The notes under the pieces were generated by a model. That model ran no database searches. It was given only the letters and a program-made list of their open reading frames with translations, and had not been told where the DNA came from. Positions 16,219 through 24,944 of a stretch of 64,000 nucleotides of DNA are shown one piece after another (position 1 is the first letter of the stretch; every line of letters begins with the position of its first letter). Position numbers and translations under genes: made by a program. The stretch is from the NCBI RefSeq assembly GCF_900177535.1, contig NZ_FXAJ01000004.1:1-64000 (forward strand), written 5' to 3'. Source of the DNA: Priestia filamentosa. Its GTDB lineage: Bacteria; Bacillota; Bacilli; Bacillales; Bacillaceae_H.

Positions 16219-18114
16219 ATGGATATATTAAAAAAGGTGGAACAGTATAGAGAAGAAGAACAGCGCTTAAAGTGGGAAGGTACGTTTGGTGAGTATTTAG
16301 AGATGGTAAAGGAAAATCCTTGGATTGCTCAATCAGCACATGCTCGCGTTTATAACATGATTAAAAGCGCAGGAACAGAAAAAGTGAATGGAAAGAAGAA
16401 ATATAACTTTTTTAGTGAAAGTTTATTTGGTCTTGAGGATTCGCTTGAGCGTTTAGTTGAAGAATACTTTCATCCAGCGGCAAAACGTCTTGATGTAAGA
16501 AAGCGTATTTTACTTCTCATGGGACCTGTTAGTGGCGGTAAATCAACGCTTGTAACAATGCTTAAAAGAGGACTTGAGCAATATTCTTTAACAGATGAAG
16601 GTGCAGTGTATGCGATCAAAGGATGCCCGATGCACGAAGATCCGCTTCATTTAATTCCACATCACCTTCGTGACGATTTCTTCAGTGAGTATGGCATTCG
16701 TATCGAAGGAAACTTATCACCGTTAAATACAATGCGCGTTGAACAAGACTATGATGGACGCATTGAAGATGTAATTGTTGAACGTATTTTCTTCTCAGAA
16801 GATAAACGAACAGGAATTGGAACATTCAGTCCATCAGATCCGAAATCTCAGGATATTGCAGATTTAACAGGAAGCATTGATTTTTCAACTATCGCAGAGT
16901 ATGGATCTGAATCAGATCCACGCGCATACCGATTTGATGGAGAATTAAATAAAGCAAACCGAGGAATGATGGAGTTTCAGGAGATGTTAAAGTGTGATGA
17001 GAAGTTCCTTTGGCACCTTTTATCATTAACACAAGAAGGAAACTTCAAAGCAGGGCGCTTTGCATTAATTAGCGCTGATGAACTTATTGTGGCTCATACA
17101 AATGAAACAGAGTATCGCTCATTCATTGCAAATAAGAAGAATGAAGCATTGCATTCTCGAATTATTGTTATGCCTGTTCCATATAATTTAAAAGCAACGG
17201 AAGAAGAGAAAATTTATGAAAAAATGATTAGCGAAAGTGATGTATCTGACATCCACATTGCTCCACATACATTAAAAGTTGCTTCAATGTTTACGATTCT
17301 AACTCGTTTAAAAGAACCGAAAAAAGGCGATGTTGATCTTGTGAAGAAAATGCGCCTTTATGATGGTCAATCTGTTGAAGGCTATAATGAAGCAGATGTA
17401 GAGGAATTAAAAGCAGAGCATGCTGATGAAGGCATGAGCGGTATTGATCCACGTTATGTTATTAACCGCATATCTTCTACAATTATTCGAAAAGAGATGT
17501 CTACAATTAATGCTCTTGATGTGCTTCGTTCATTAAAAGAAGGGCTTGCACAGCATGCCTCAATCACCAATGAAGATAGAGAGCGTTACTTAAACTATAT
17601 TTCACTTGCTCGTAAAGAGTATGATAACATCGCGAAAAAAGAAGTTCAAAAAGCTTTTGTCTACTCTTATGAAGAATCTGCTAAAACATTAATGGATAAC
17701 TATCTTGATAATGTTGAAGCATACTGCAATAAAAATAAGCTTCGCGATCCGTTAACAGGAGAAGAAATGAGTCCAGATGAAAAACTTATGCGCTCCATTG
17801 AAGAACAAATTGGCATTTCAGAAAATGCGAAAAAAGCATTCCGTGAAGAGATCCTCATTCGTATTTCTGCCTATGCTCGCAAAGGAAAACGTTTTGACTA
17901 CAATTCTCATGAACGTCTTCGTGAAGCCATTCAAAAGAAACTTTTTGCAGATTTAAAAGACGTTGTAAAAATCACAACGTCAACGAAAACACCTGATGAG
18001 CAGCAGCTGAAGAAAATTAATGAAGTTGTGGCACGCTTAATTGATGAACATGGATACAATTCTACGTCAGCAAATGATCTGCTTCGTTACGTTGGTAGTC
18101 TTTTGAACAGGTAA
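16219..18114 (+). CDS. prkA: PrkA, AAA+ protein linked to sporulation
   Basis: The 631-residue protein has the PrkA AAA domain with Walker A MGPVSGGKST (about 101-110) and the C-terminal PrkA domain (about 400-631). Described as a serine kinase from weak kinase similarity, it has also been reported to act as an ATP-dependent protease affecting B. subtilis sporulation. Length and start (AGGAGGAGG before ATG) match the family. It stands upstream of yhbH as in B. subtilis; SpoVR, a frequent partner, is at 47589. A strong terminator separates prkA from yhbH. Confidence 0.95.
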   Translation: MDILKKVEQYREEEQRLKWEGTFGEYLEMVKENPWIAQSAHARVYNMIKSAGTEKVNGKKKYNFFSESLFGLEDSLERLVEEYFHPAAKRLDVRKRILLLMGPVSGGKSTLVTMLKRGLEQYSLTDEGAVYAIKGCPMHEDPLHLIPHHLRDDFFSEYGIRIEGNLSPLNTMRVEQDYDGRIEDVIVERIFFSEDKRTGIGTFSPSDPKSQDIADLTGSIDFSTIAEYGSESDPRAYRFDGELNKANRGMMEFQEMLKCDEKFLWHLLSLTQEGNFKAGRFALISADELIVAHTNETEYRSFIANKKNEALHSRIIVMPVPYNLKATEEEKIYEKMISESDVSDIHIAPHTLKVASMFTILTRLKEPKKGDVDLVKKMRLYDGQSVEGYNEADVEELKAEHADEGMSGIDPRYVINRISSTIIRKEMSTINALDVLRSLKEGLAQHASITNEDRERYLNYISLARKEYDNIAKKEVQKAFVYSYEESAKTLMDNYLDNVEAYCNKNKLRDPLTGEEMSPDEKLMRSIEEQIGISENAKKAFREEILIRISAYARKGKRFDYNSHERLREAIQKKLFADLKDVVKITTSTKTPDEQQLKKINEVVARLIDEHGYNSTSANDLLRYVGSLLNR

Positions 18115-18124
18115 CACGCTTATA

Positions 18125-18160
18125 CCCCCACTGTTTAGCGATAAGTGGGGGTTTTCTTTT
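18125..18160 (+). terminator. Terminator of prkA
   Basis: CCCCCACT pairs with AGTGGGGG and TTTTCTTTT follows. Confidence 0.88.
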
Positions 18161-18210
18161 CATTACAAAAAGGTTGTCCAAATAGAAAGATAATTATCTA
18201 AAAAGTTTGT

Positions 18211-18237
18211 CAATTTCAGGGTAGTTTTGCATAGTAT
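18211..18237 (+). promoter_or_regulatory. Possible sigma-E promoter of yhbH
   Basis: CAATTT near 18211 and CATAGTAT (18230-18237) are about 13 bases apart and partly match the sigma-E pattern. The match is weaker than that of prkA. The B. subtilis gene is expressed in the mother cell. Confidence 0.3.
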
Positions 18238-18268
18238 AGAGTAACAAACGCTTTAAGAGAGAGGAAGT

Positions 18269-18355
18269 CAGCATATTATATGCTGTTGAACTAGAAATTG
18301 TGAATATCGTGATTAATGGCTAACCAGATTTTTTCTGAGTTAGCCAAGTTTTTCT
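18269..18355 (+). promoter_or_regulatory. Two hairpins in the yhbH leader, the second terminator-like
   Basis: CAGCATAT/ATATGCTG (18269-18285) is followed by a longer stem in which GGCTAAC (18318-18324) pairs with GTTAGCC (18339-18345), extended by CAGA/TCTG, and then AAGTTTTTCT. This second element ends about 20 bases before yhbH and looks like an attenuator. Nothing else occupies the 260-base gap. Confidence 0.5.
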
Positions 18356-18377
18356 AAACATGTAAGGAGGGTACAAA

Positions 18378-19556
18378 ATGAAAAAAGAAGATAAGCAAAG
18401 TTTTGCAATCTCACAGGAAAACTGGTCCCTCCACCGAAAAGGCTATGACGACCAAAAAAGACATCAGGAAAAAATTCAAGAAGCTATCAAAAACAATCTT
18501 CCAGATTTAATCTCAGAAGAAAACATTATTATGTCTAATGGTCGTGACGTTGTGAAAATCCCGATTCGTTCACTTGACGAATATCGTATTCGCTATAACT
18601 ACGATAAAAACAAACATGTTGGTCAAGGGAATGGAAAAAGCAAAGTCGGAGATGTAGTAGCAAGAGATGGCTCAGGTGGGCAAGGTCAAAAAGGTGCAGG
18701 AAAAGGGCAAGGAGCAGGAGATCAAGCAGGAAATGATTATTATGAAGCAGAAGTATCCATTTTAGAGCTTGAAGAGGCATTGTTTTCGCAGCTTGAGCTT
18801 CCAAATTTAAAACGTAAAGAAAATGATGAAGTTACAATTGAACATATTGAATTTAATGACATTCGTCGAACAGGTCTTATGGGCAACATTGATAAAAAAA
18901 GAACAATGCTTTCTGCTTATAAGCGAAATGCAATGACAGGAAAGCCAAAATTTCATCCGATTTATCCAGAAGACTTAAAATTCAAAACGTGGAATGAGGT
19001 TCAAAAACGAGAATCCAAAGCAGTTGTACTTGCAATGATGGATACAAGTGGTTCGATGGGAATATGGGAGAAATATATGGCCCGAAGCTTTTTCTTTTGG
19101 ATGGCTCGTTTCTTACGTACAAAGTATGAAACTGTAGATATTGAATTTATTGCTCATCATACAGAAGCTAAAGTTGTTACAGAAGAAGAATTCTTCTCAA
19201 AAGGAGAAAGCGGTGGAACGATTTGTTCGAGTGCTTACCGAAAAGCTCTTGAGCTTGTAAATGGTAAATACTCGCCAGAGCGATATAACATTTATCCGTT
19301 TCATTTCTCAGATGGAGATAATTTAACATCTGATAACGCTCGCTGTGTGAAACTTGTTGAAGAGCTTATGAAAGTGTCTAACATGTTTGGGTATGGAGAA
19401 GTGAATCAATATAACCGTCATTCAACGCTTATGAGTGCTTACCGAAACATGAATGATCCAAAGTTCCGCCACTTTATTTTAAAACAAAAAGCAGACGTTT
19501 TTCATGCAATGAAAAGCTTTTTCCGAAAAGAAGAAGATGGAACGAAATACGCATAG
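18378..19556 (+). CDS. yhbH: YhbH, DUF444 sporulation protein
   Basis: The 392-residue DUF444 protein carries a von Willebrand A-like metal site, DTSGSMG (D222-x-S-x-S). A glycine/glutamine-rich linker (about 85-118) precedes the fold. B. subtilis YhbH is made in the mother cell and its loss affects sporulation. PrkA, YhbH and SpoVR often occur together (YeaG-YeaH-YcgB in E. coli). GGAGGG stands before the ATG. It is followed by a terminator and then the gas-vesicle operon. Confidence 0.95.
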   Translation: MKKEDKQSFAISQENWSLHRKGYDDQKRHQEKIQEAIKNNLPDLISEENIIMSNGRDVVKIPIRSLDEYRIRYNYDKNKHVGQGNGKSKVGDVVARDGSGGQGQKGAGKGQGAGDQAGNDYYEAEVSILELEEALFSQLELPNLKRKENDEVTIEHIEFNDIRRTGLMGNIDKKRTMLSAYKRNAMTGKPKFHPIYPEDLKFKTWNEVQKRESKAVVLAMMDTSGSMGIWEKYMARSFFFWMARFLRTKYETVDIEFIAHHTEAKVVTEEEFFSKGESGGTICSSAYRKALELVNGKYSPERYNIYPFHFSDGDNLTSDNARCVKLVEELMKVSNMFGYGEVNQYNRHSTLMSAYRNMNDPKFRHFILKQKADVFHAMKSFFRKEEDGTKYA

Positions 19557-19586
19557 AAGCAGGCAATTTGCCTGTTTCTTTTTTTT
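19554..19586 (+). terminator. Terminator of yhbH
   Basis: GAAGCAGGCAA pairs with TTGCCTGTTTC (one mismatch) and eight T follow. Confidence 0.83.
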
Positions 19587-19691
19587 GGAGAAAAACATCA
19601 AGAAAAAATTGGAATTAAAATACCTGTTTAGTTTTGGTCCATGGCGTGTACATAATTTATAAATCACTTTAGTTAAGGAGTGATAAACAAG

Positions 19692-19904
19692 TTGATTACG
19701 AGAAAGACGCTGTGGATTAGCAGTTTAATTTCTGGATTAGGAATCACCACAGCCTTTGCATTAAGAAAAAGAAAAATAAAAAAACGTAAAACCTTGAACC
19801 GAAGAAGAACAAAGTATTTAACAATGAATGAAGATAAGGCTTATGGTAATGAAACATATCAATACTATAGAAAACGTTTCCAGGGAGGGAAAGCACATGA
19901 CTAA
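19692..19904 (+). CDS. Small membrane protein at the head of the gas-vesicle operon
   Basis: The 70-residue protein has one N-terminal transmembrane helix (about 5-25) followed by a very basic stretch (RKRKIKKRKTLNRRR) and a polar tail. I do not recognise it by sequence. In position it corresponds to gvpP of the B. megaterium cluster (A-P-Q-B-R-N-F-G-L-S-K-J-T-U). The start is taken as TTG at 19692, because a GTG at 19680 overlaps the AAGGAG ribosome site. Its end overlaps the next gene by 8 bases (ATGACTAA), indicating coupled translation. No convincing sigma-A promoter is visible between it and the yhbH terminator. Confidence 0.6.
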   Translation: MITRKTLWISSLISGLGITTAFALRKRKIKKRKTLNRRRTKYLTMNEDKAYGNETYQYYRKRFQGGKAHD

Positions 19905-21006
19905 ACAAGCAAAAAGTCAAACAGAAAAGAAAAGTGGAACTCGAAAAGGAACGACAAAACAAAGTAAATCTTCACAAGAAAAAAATGAATTAACGCTAGA
20001 TTCATTGAAAGATGTTTTATCTGAGGTAGAACAAGAAGATGCGAAGGAAATTCTTCAATCTCTTATCGGAAAGTTATCACAGGAAGATCGTCAAGAAATC
20101 CGAAGCATGTTTCAAGATGAAGAAAGTGAAGAGAGCGGGGAAAGCGAGGAAAGCGAGGACTCCGTACAAGAAGCGCTATCTTCTCTCGATGAGAAGCTTT
20201 CACAAGTGTTAGACAACATCGAAAAATTAAGCGATGATTTCTCTTCTCAACAATCAGGCGGAGAAAAAACAGAGAGAGACGGTCTTATCGATAAAATTAT
20301 TACGCTTCTAAATGGAGAATCGAAAGAAAGCGGAAGTATCGATGAAGTGAAAGACCTTGTTGGTCAACTTGATAGTGAAGGAAGAGACGGATTAATTGAT
20401 AAGCTTATTACACTTTTGAATGGAGAATCAAAAGAAAGCGGAGACAGTGATGATGTAAAGAAGCTGCTAAGTCAGCTTGACGGAGGAGAGGAAATCGCAG
20501 ATCAATTAAGCGATGAGCAGCTTCAGTCTTTGCAAGATAAGCTTTCAGGTGGAAAAGAAGAAAGTGGAAAAGAAGAAAGTGGAGAGGGCGATTCAAACGA
20601 ATCAGATAATGAAGATCAGGAGACAAGCGGAATTAACAAGGAAGATCTTCAAAAAATGCTACAAGATTCAGATTCACAAGATAGCGGCGAGCTGCTTGGT
20701 CAGCTAACAGATCAGCTTAGCGATAATCAAATCAATGCTTTAACAGAGAAGTTGTCGGCTGGAGGAGATGAGGCAAAAAACCTTCTGAAGCAGCTTACAT
20801 CTGGAGACGTACAGAACGTTGCCCAAGGATTAACAGGAAATCTGCTTGGCGGTAATGATAGCGATGATGATGGTGATCCGGTTGAACAGTTAACAGCACA
20901 GCTTCAAAACTTAGGGAACGATACAAGCGGAGTGAAGACAAGCTCTGACATTAAAGGGGCAAATGACATTAAAAACGTTACATCTTCTAAAGGAAAAAAA
21001 CAGTAA
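19897..21006 (+). CDS. Acidic repeat protein of the gas-vesicle operon
   Basis: This 369-residue protein has a basic N-terminus (about 1-30) and then a long, strongly acidic, Ser/Glu/Gly-rich body. Two tandem copies of about 36 residues begin RDGLIDK(I/L)ITLLNGESKESG (near 127 and 163). A second motif, LSDxQxxxLxxKLSxG, occurs twice further on. Between repeats the sequence is low-complexity (EESEESGESEESEDS). There is no signal peptide or membrane helix. In position it matches gvpQ of B. megaterium. A surface-coating role like that of cyanobacterial GvpC (33-residue repeats) is a hypothesis. GGGAGG precedes the ATG at 19897. Confidence 0.7.
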   Translation: MTKQAKSQTEKKSGTRKGTTKQSKSSQEKNELTLDSLKDVLSEVEQEDAKEILQSLIGKLSQEDRQEIRSMFQDEESEESGESEESEDSVQEALSSLDEKLSQVLDNIEKLSDDFSSQQSGGEKTERDGLIDKIITLLNGESKESGSIDEVKDLVGQLDSEGRDGLIDKLITLLNGESKESGDSDDVKKLLSQLDGGEEIADQLSDEQLQSLQDKLSGGKEESGKEESGEGDSNESDNEDQETSGINKEDLQKMLQDSDSQDSGELLGQLTDQLSDNQINALTEKLSAGGDEAKNLLKQLTSGDVQNVAQGLTGNLLGGNDSDDDGDPVEQLTAQLQNLGNDTSGVKTSSDIKGANDIKNVTSSKGKKQ

Positions 21007-21026
21007 AAATAAAGGAGTGATGCCAA

Positions 21027-21290
21027 ATGGCTGCCATTCAGAAAAGTACTGATGGCTCAAGTCTTGCAGAAGTTGTTGACCGTATCCTCGATAAAGGAGT
21101 AGTAATTGATGCTTACGCAAAAATTTCTCTTGTTGGAATTGAGCTTATTACAGTAGAAGCCCGAGTTGTTATTGCAAGTGTTGATACATGGTTACGATAT
21201 GCTGAAGCCGTTGGTTTAATCCGGGATGATCTAATGGATGAAGGAGAATTCCAACTTCAGCAACCAAGCAATGCTAGAGCAAGAGGATAA
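21027..21290 (+). CDS. gvpA: GvpA-family major gas-vesicle shell protein
   Basis: The 87-residue protein is a canonical Gvp[22 protein letters not shown] followed by ISLVGIEL and then [19 protein letters not shown]. GvpA forms the rib wall of the vesicle. It is the only full structural shell gene here and corresponds to gvpB of B. megaterium; a separate upstream gvpA copy is absent. AAAGGAGTGAT precedes the ATG. A hairpin follows immediately (21300). Confidence 0.96.
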   Translation: MAAIQKSTDGSSLAEVVDRILDKGVVIDAYAKISLVGIELITVEARVVIASVDTWLRYAEAVGLIRDDLMDEGEFQLQQPSNARARG

Positions 21291-21299
21291 GAAAACAAA

Positions 21300-21325
21300 A
21301 GCCAGGGCAGTTTTCTGCCTTGGCT
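21300..21325 (+). promoter_or_regulatory. Intercistronic hairpin after gvpA
   Basis: AGCCAGGGCAG (21300-21310) pairs with CTGCCTTGGCT (21315-21325) around TTTT, with one wobble pair. No T-run follows. It sits 10 bases after the shell-protein stop, where it could protect the gvpA message or reduce read-through into the accessory genes. Confidence 0.6.
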
Positions 21326-21353
21326 ACTCCATTCATTAAGGGGACTTATAAAG

Positions 21354-21617
21354 ATGAGTATGAGAAAGATTTTAGATGAAATTCATGTATTTTTTGAGGA
21401 ATATATTAATCCTCCACACAAAGTAATTTCTGTAAAACCAAATGATGAAGGGTGGGAAGCTTTTGTAGAAGTGCTGGAAGAGCGAGAGTATATGAAAGCA
21501 TACGCAAAAGATGAGCTTATCGGGGTCTATCATACCCAAGTAAATGAGGAAATGGAAGTCGTTTCTTTTGAACGAAGAAGTCTTAGACCACGCAGTGAAG
21601 TAATTGTTCCTGATTAG
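21354..21617 (+). CDS. gvpO: GvpO-family gas-vesicle protein (GvpR of B. megaterium)
   Basis: The 87-residue protein fits the GvpO family: a helical start, then beta segments with GWEAFVEVLEEREYMKAYAK and DELIGVYHTQVNEEMEVVSFERRS. It is accessory to vesicle assembly, and in B. megaterium the protein at this position is named GvpR. AGGGGACT lies before the ATG. Confidence 0.83.
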   Translation: MSMRKILDEIHVFFEEYINPPHKVISVKPNDEGWEAFVEVLEEREYMKAYAKDELIGVYHTQVNEEMEVVSFERRSLRPRSEVIVPD

Positions 21618-21657
21618 TCTTCTTCGCGTATTTGAGAAAGGAGAAGAATGATGAAAA

Positions 21658-22569
21658 ATGGAAAAACTACAAGAACGACTCAACAACGAATTTATTCTTT
21701 ATCCAGAGTTAGAAGACCTAGCAAATCGTGCTGTTGACTATTTATCCGCACGTTTTCCAGTTCATTTTACAGGACCATCTGGAGTCGGAAAAACATCACT
21801 TGCTCTTTATGTAGCAAGCCGCATGAATCGTCCACTAACTTTTTTGCAAGGAAACTATGAAATGAGAAATGAAGATTTACTTGGCGGAATGAGCGGTTAT
21901 ACGAGTAATAAGACAGTAGATAATTTCGTTCGCTCTGTTCGGAAACAAGAAGAGAAACTAACAGAAAATAGAGTTGATGGTCGCTTAGTAAGAGCTGTGA
22001 AAAATGGTCATACCGTTGTATACGATGAATTCACGAGATCAAAACCTGAAACAAACAATTTGTTTCTATCCGTTGTTGAAGAAGGAATTCTTCCTTTATA
22101 CGGTATAAAAGGAGAAGAATCTCATATTCCAGTTCATCCCGATTTCTCCATCATTTTCACAAGCAATCCTGAAGAATACGTTGGTACTTATCGAACACAG
22201 GATGCGCTTCAAGACCGAATGATTACAATTGATGTAGATACAGTAGATGAGCGGACAGAGGCTTACATTTTAAAAGACCGCACAGAAGTTAGTGATAGAG
22301 AAGCAGCTTTTATTATTACATTCATGAAAAAAATTCGTTCAAAATGTATGGAAAATGGTGAAGGTGGTCCTGGTCTGCGTTCATCTATTATGATTGGCTC
22401 TATTGCCCAAAAAGCAAAAATTGAGATTAATCCAGACAATGAACGATTTCAAATGCTGATTTTTGACATTATTGAATTTACCATTCATAGAAATTTGGGG
22501 TATAAAAGCAAAGAGCAAACTCGCAATTATCTTGTAAGAGAAATGAAAAAATTATGGGGAGGAAACTAA
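21658..22569 (+). CDS. gvpN: GvpN, AAA+ ATPase of gas-vesicle assembly
   Basis: The 303-residue MoxR-like AAA+ ATPase has Walker A GPSGVGKTS (from residue 39), Walker B with VVYDEFTRSKPE and sensor-1 FTSNP. GvpN promotes vesicle growth. The start is odd: AAAGGAG lies 14 bases before the in-frame ATG (21658) but is well placed for ATGs at 21648 and 21651, which are in another frame and lead to an early stop. Loss of one A in the intervening A5 run would join the frames. Confidence 0.93.
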   Translation: MEKLQERLNNEFILYPELEDLANRAVDYLSARFPVHFTGPSGVGKTSLALYVASRMNRPLTFLQGNYEMRNEDLLGGMSGYTSNKTVDNFVRSVRKQEEKLTENRVDGRLVRAVKNGHTVVYDEFTRSKPETNNLFLSVVEEGILPLYGIKGEESHIPVHPDFSIIFTSNPEEYVGTYRTQDALQDRMITIDVDTVDERTEAYILKDRTEVSDREAAFIITFMKKIRSKCMENGEGGPGLRSSIMIGSIAQKAKIEINPDNERFQMLIFDIIEFTIHRNLGYKSKEQTRNYLVREMKKLWGGN

Positions 22570-22570
22570 G

Positions 22571-23332
22571 ATGAGTGAAGAATTAGGGAAGTATCCATTT
22601 TGTATTATTAAAAAAGACAGTGTAGATGATTTAGGAAGGGCTGTACTTGAAGGAGAAGAACGTCAGCTTTTTGCTATCCCTTATAAAGAATTTGCAATGG
22701 TGGTAGCAGAGGCACCTATTAAAATTTATCACCCTAAAAAAGAAAATGTCATGAACCATCAAAATACGATTTCAGCTGTTATGGAGCAAACAGATGTGAT
22801 TCCAATGAGTTTTGGTAACGTATTTCAATCAGAAGAAGACATTGAGCTTTTACTCCAAAATTTATATGAAAACCTTCAAGAACTCTTTCCACAAATCGAA
22901 GGTCGATTTGAAGTAGGGTTAAAAGTTATTGCGAAAAAGGAATGGCTGCAGGAAGAGATGAACAATCAGTCAAAAGCACAGAAGCTAAAGAAAAAAATCG
23001 AAAACAAATCAAAAGAAGCATCCTACTATGACAGAATTGAGCTTGGAGATTTTGCAAGAAACTTTATGAAAAGCAAAGGGGAAGAAGCCGCGCAAGCCAT
23101 TTTTCTACCGTTAGCTGAGATTGCAGCTTCGGCTAAACAAACACAAACACTAGGAGAAAAAATGCTTCTTAATACATCATTTCTTGTTGACGCGGAAAAA
23201 GAAGAAGAATTTGATGCTAAAGTAAACGAGCTTTATGAACAGTGGGAAGATAAAGTAGAGTTTAAATATACAGGACCATGGCCTGCTTACAACTTTATTG
23301 ATATCAAACTAGAGGCAAGGAAAGTTCAATGA
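22571..23332 (+). CDS. gvpF: GvpF, gas-vesicle assembly protein
   Basis: The 253-residue GvpF/GvpL-family protein shows VIPMSFGNVF, a central charged region and the family ending FKYTGPWPAYNFIDI. GvpF binds GvpA and is thought to keep it from aggregating during nucleation. The gene starts 1 base after gvpN ends and overlaps gvpG by 4 bases (ATGA). Confidence 0.94.
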   Translation: MSEELGKYPFCIIKKDSVDDLGRAVLEGEERQLFAIPYKEFAMVVAEAPIKIYHPKKENVMNHQNTISAVMEQTDVIPMSFGNVFQSEEDIELLLQNLYENLQELFPQIEGRFEVGLKVIAKKEWLQEEMNNQSKAQKLKKKIENKSKEASYYDRIELGDFARNFMKSKGEEAAQAIFLPLAEIAASAKQTQTLGEKMLLNTSFLVDAEKEEEFDAKVNELYEQWEDKVEFKYTGPWPAYNFIDIKLEARKVQ

Positions 23333-23583
23333 TTCAAAAAATCGTTACAGGGCCAATTGATCTTGTTGTAAAGCTCGGAGAAAAAATTAAAGAAGAAGCA
23401 GACAGACAGCTCTACGATATTAACCACATTCAGCAACAGCTCATGAATCTGCAAATGATGCACGAAATGGAAGAGATATCAGAGCGTGATTATGAAGAAA
23501 AGGAACAGGAGCTTCTAGAACGATACGAAGTTGCAAAGCGACGTGAGCAAGAGCAATGGGAAGAGATGAAAAACTCAAAGTAA
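23329..23583 (+). CDS. gvpG: GvpG, gas-vesicle assembly protein
   Basis: The 84-residue protein has the GvpG pattern: an N-terminal ITGPI-like segment (VTGPIDLVVKLGEKIKEEA), LYDINHIQQQLMNLQ, and a charged coiled-coil with ISERDYEEKEQELLERY. Its start overlaps the gvpF stop, so translation is coupled. Confidence 0.92.
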   Translation: MIQKIVTGPIDLVVKLGEKIKEEADRQLYDINHIQQQLMNLQMMHEMEEISERDYEEKEQELLERYEVAKRREQEQWEEMKNSK

Positions 23584-23595
23584 GGAGGATACACA

Positions 23596-24420
23596 TTGAA
23601 AACTGCGACAAGCACAAAATTAATTTACGTATATGGATTTGTTCCTTCATCTGAAGTTCCAGAAGGTAATTTGGAATCCTTCGTAGGATTTGATGGGGAA
23701 CATCCTATATATACCCTAGAACAACAAGGAATCACTGCGATTGCCTGTAAATTAAATGATGAGCATTATAGTGAAGAGACATTAGAAAAGAAAACAGAAG
23801 ACATGAAGTGGCTTCATGAAAAAGCTCTACATCACCATGAGACGCTTAAAAAGCTGAATAAAGAATATACACTTTTACCGCTTCATTTTTGCACAGTTTT
23901 CAAAAGTGAAGAAAATGTACAAGAGAAGATGAGTTCAGTGAACAAAGAACTTTCTAAGCTTTTTAAGGAGCTTGTAGGAAAAGAAGAGTGGACGCTAAAA
24001 ATATATAGCGATGAAAAACAGTTAAAACCATATGTTGAAGAAAATAATAAAGATATAAAAACAAAAAGTGAGGAAATTAAGTCACTATCAAAAGGAAGAC
24101 AGTATTTTGAACGTAAGAAGTTAGATCGGTTATTACAAGAGAAAATCAGTGAAGAGAAAAAAAGGCTTTCAAAAGAAATTCATGAAGAGCTAAGTGCTTT
24201 AACAAGTAAGTCAGGAATTAAAAAGAATTGGAATCAAAAGGTAACAGGACGACAAGATGAGATGAGCTGGAATAGTGTGTATCTTATTAAAGAAGGCGAT
24301 GTAAAATGCTTTTTAGATGAAGTCGAAAAATTAGGAGAAAAATATAAGACGTACGGATTACAGCTTGAAGCAACAGGACCATGGCCTTGCTACTATTTCG
24401 CTAAAGTAGAAGGAGAGTGA
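23596..24420 (+). CDS. gvpL: GvpL, GvpF/L-family assembly protein
   Basis: The 274-residue paralogue of GvpF has YVYGFVPSS at the start, LLPLHFCTVF, a coiled-coil middle (about 145-200) and the ending LEATGPWPCYYFAKV. It starts with TTG at 23596, eight bases after AAGGAGG. It acts with GvpF and GvpG in vesicle initiation. Confidence 0.92.
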   Translation: MKTATSTKLIYVYGFVPSSEVPEGNLESFVGFDGEHPIYTLEQQGITAIACKLNDEHYSEETLEKKTEDMKWLHEKALHHHETLKKLNKEYTLLPLHFCTVFKSEENVQEKMSSVNKELSKLFKELVGKEEWTLKIYSDEKQLKPYVEENNKDIKTKSEEIKSLSKGRQYFERKKLDRLLQEKISEEKKRLSKEIHEELSALTSKSGIKKNWNQKVTGRQDEMSWNSVYLIKEGDVKCFLDEVEKLGEKYKTYGLQLEATGPWPCYYFAKVEGE

Positions 24421-24426
24421 TGGGGA

Positions 24427-24657
24427 GTGCATGAAGAAGTAACTGTTGAAGATAGACATCAGGAAGTAACATTACTTGATATTCTTGACGTTATTTTAGA
24501 TAAAGGAATCGCACTTCGAGGTGAGCTCGTTATTTCGATTGCCGATATTGATCTTGTGTATTTAGATTTACGTGTCCTCGTTGTAGCCGTTGAAAAAATG
24601 ATGACTTTATCAACAAACACGATTGAAGGGAGTGCAGAAGAATATGGGAGCACTTAA
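24427..24657 (+). CDS. gvpS: GvpS, minor GvpA/J-family shell protein
   Basis: The 76-residue protein keeps the GvpA core, VTLLDILDVILDKGIALRGEL and then ISIADIDLVYLDLRVLV. This family is thought to provide minor shell or tip components. The start is GTG at 24427 behind AAGGAGAG. The end overlaps gvpK by 14 bases. Confidence 0.88.
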   Translation: MHEEVTVEDRHQEVTLLDILDVILDKGIALRGELVISIADIDLVYLDLRVLVVAVEKMMTLSTNTIEGSAEEYGST

Positions 24658-24928
24658 GCAAGACAAGGGGCGAATTGAGCTTGATCCCGAAAATGCCGAG
24701 CAAGGTTTAGCACAGCTTGTTCTTACATTAGTAGAGCTCATCAGACAACTTGTTGAACGACATGCGATGCGTCGCGTTGAAGGGGGATCTTTGACAGACG
24801 AAGAGATTGAGAAGCTTGGAACAGCTCTTATGAACTTAGAAATGAAAATGGAAGAACTAAGAGATATATTTGATCTTGATGAAGAAGATCTAAACATTAA
24901 TTTAGGCCCTCTTGGTAATTTAATGTAG
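24644..24928 (+). CDS. gvpK: GvpK, gas-vesicle assembly protein
   Basis: The 94-residue protein has the GvpK features RIELDPENAEQGLAQLVLTL, VELIRQLVERHAMRRV, LTDEEIEKLGTALMNLE and the conserved DLGP-like ending (NLGPLGNLM). The ATG at 24644 is chosen from AAGGGAG upstream and from alignment of the usual GvpK start. Confidence 0.94.
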   Translation: MGALKQDKGRIELDPENAEQGLAQLVLTLVELIRQLVERHAMRRVEGGSLTDEEIEKLGTALMNLEMKMEELRDIFDLDEEDLNINLGPLGNLM

Positions 24929-24944
24929 CAAAGGAGTGTGAACA

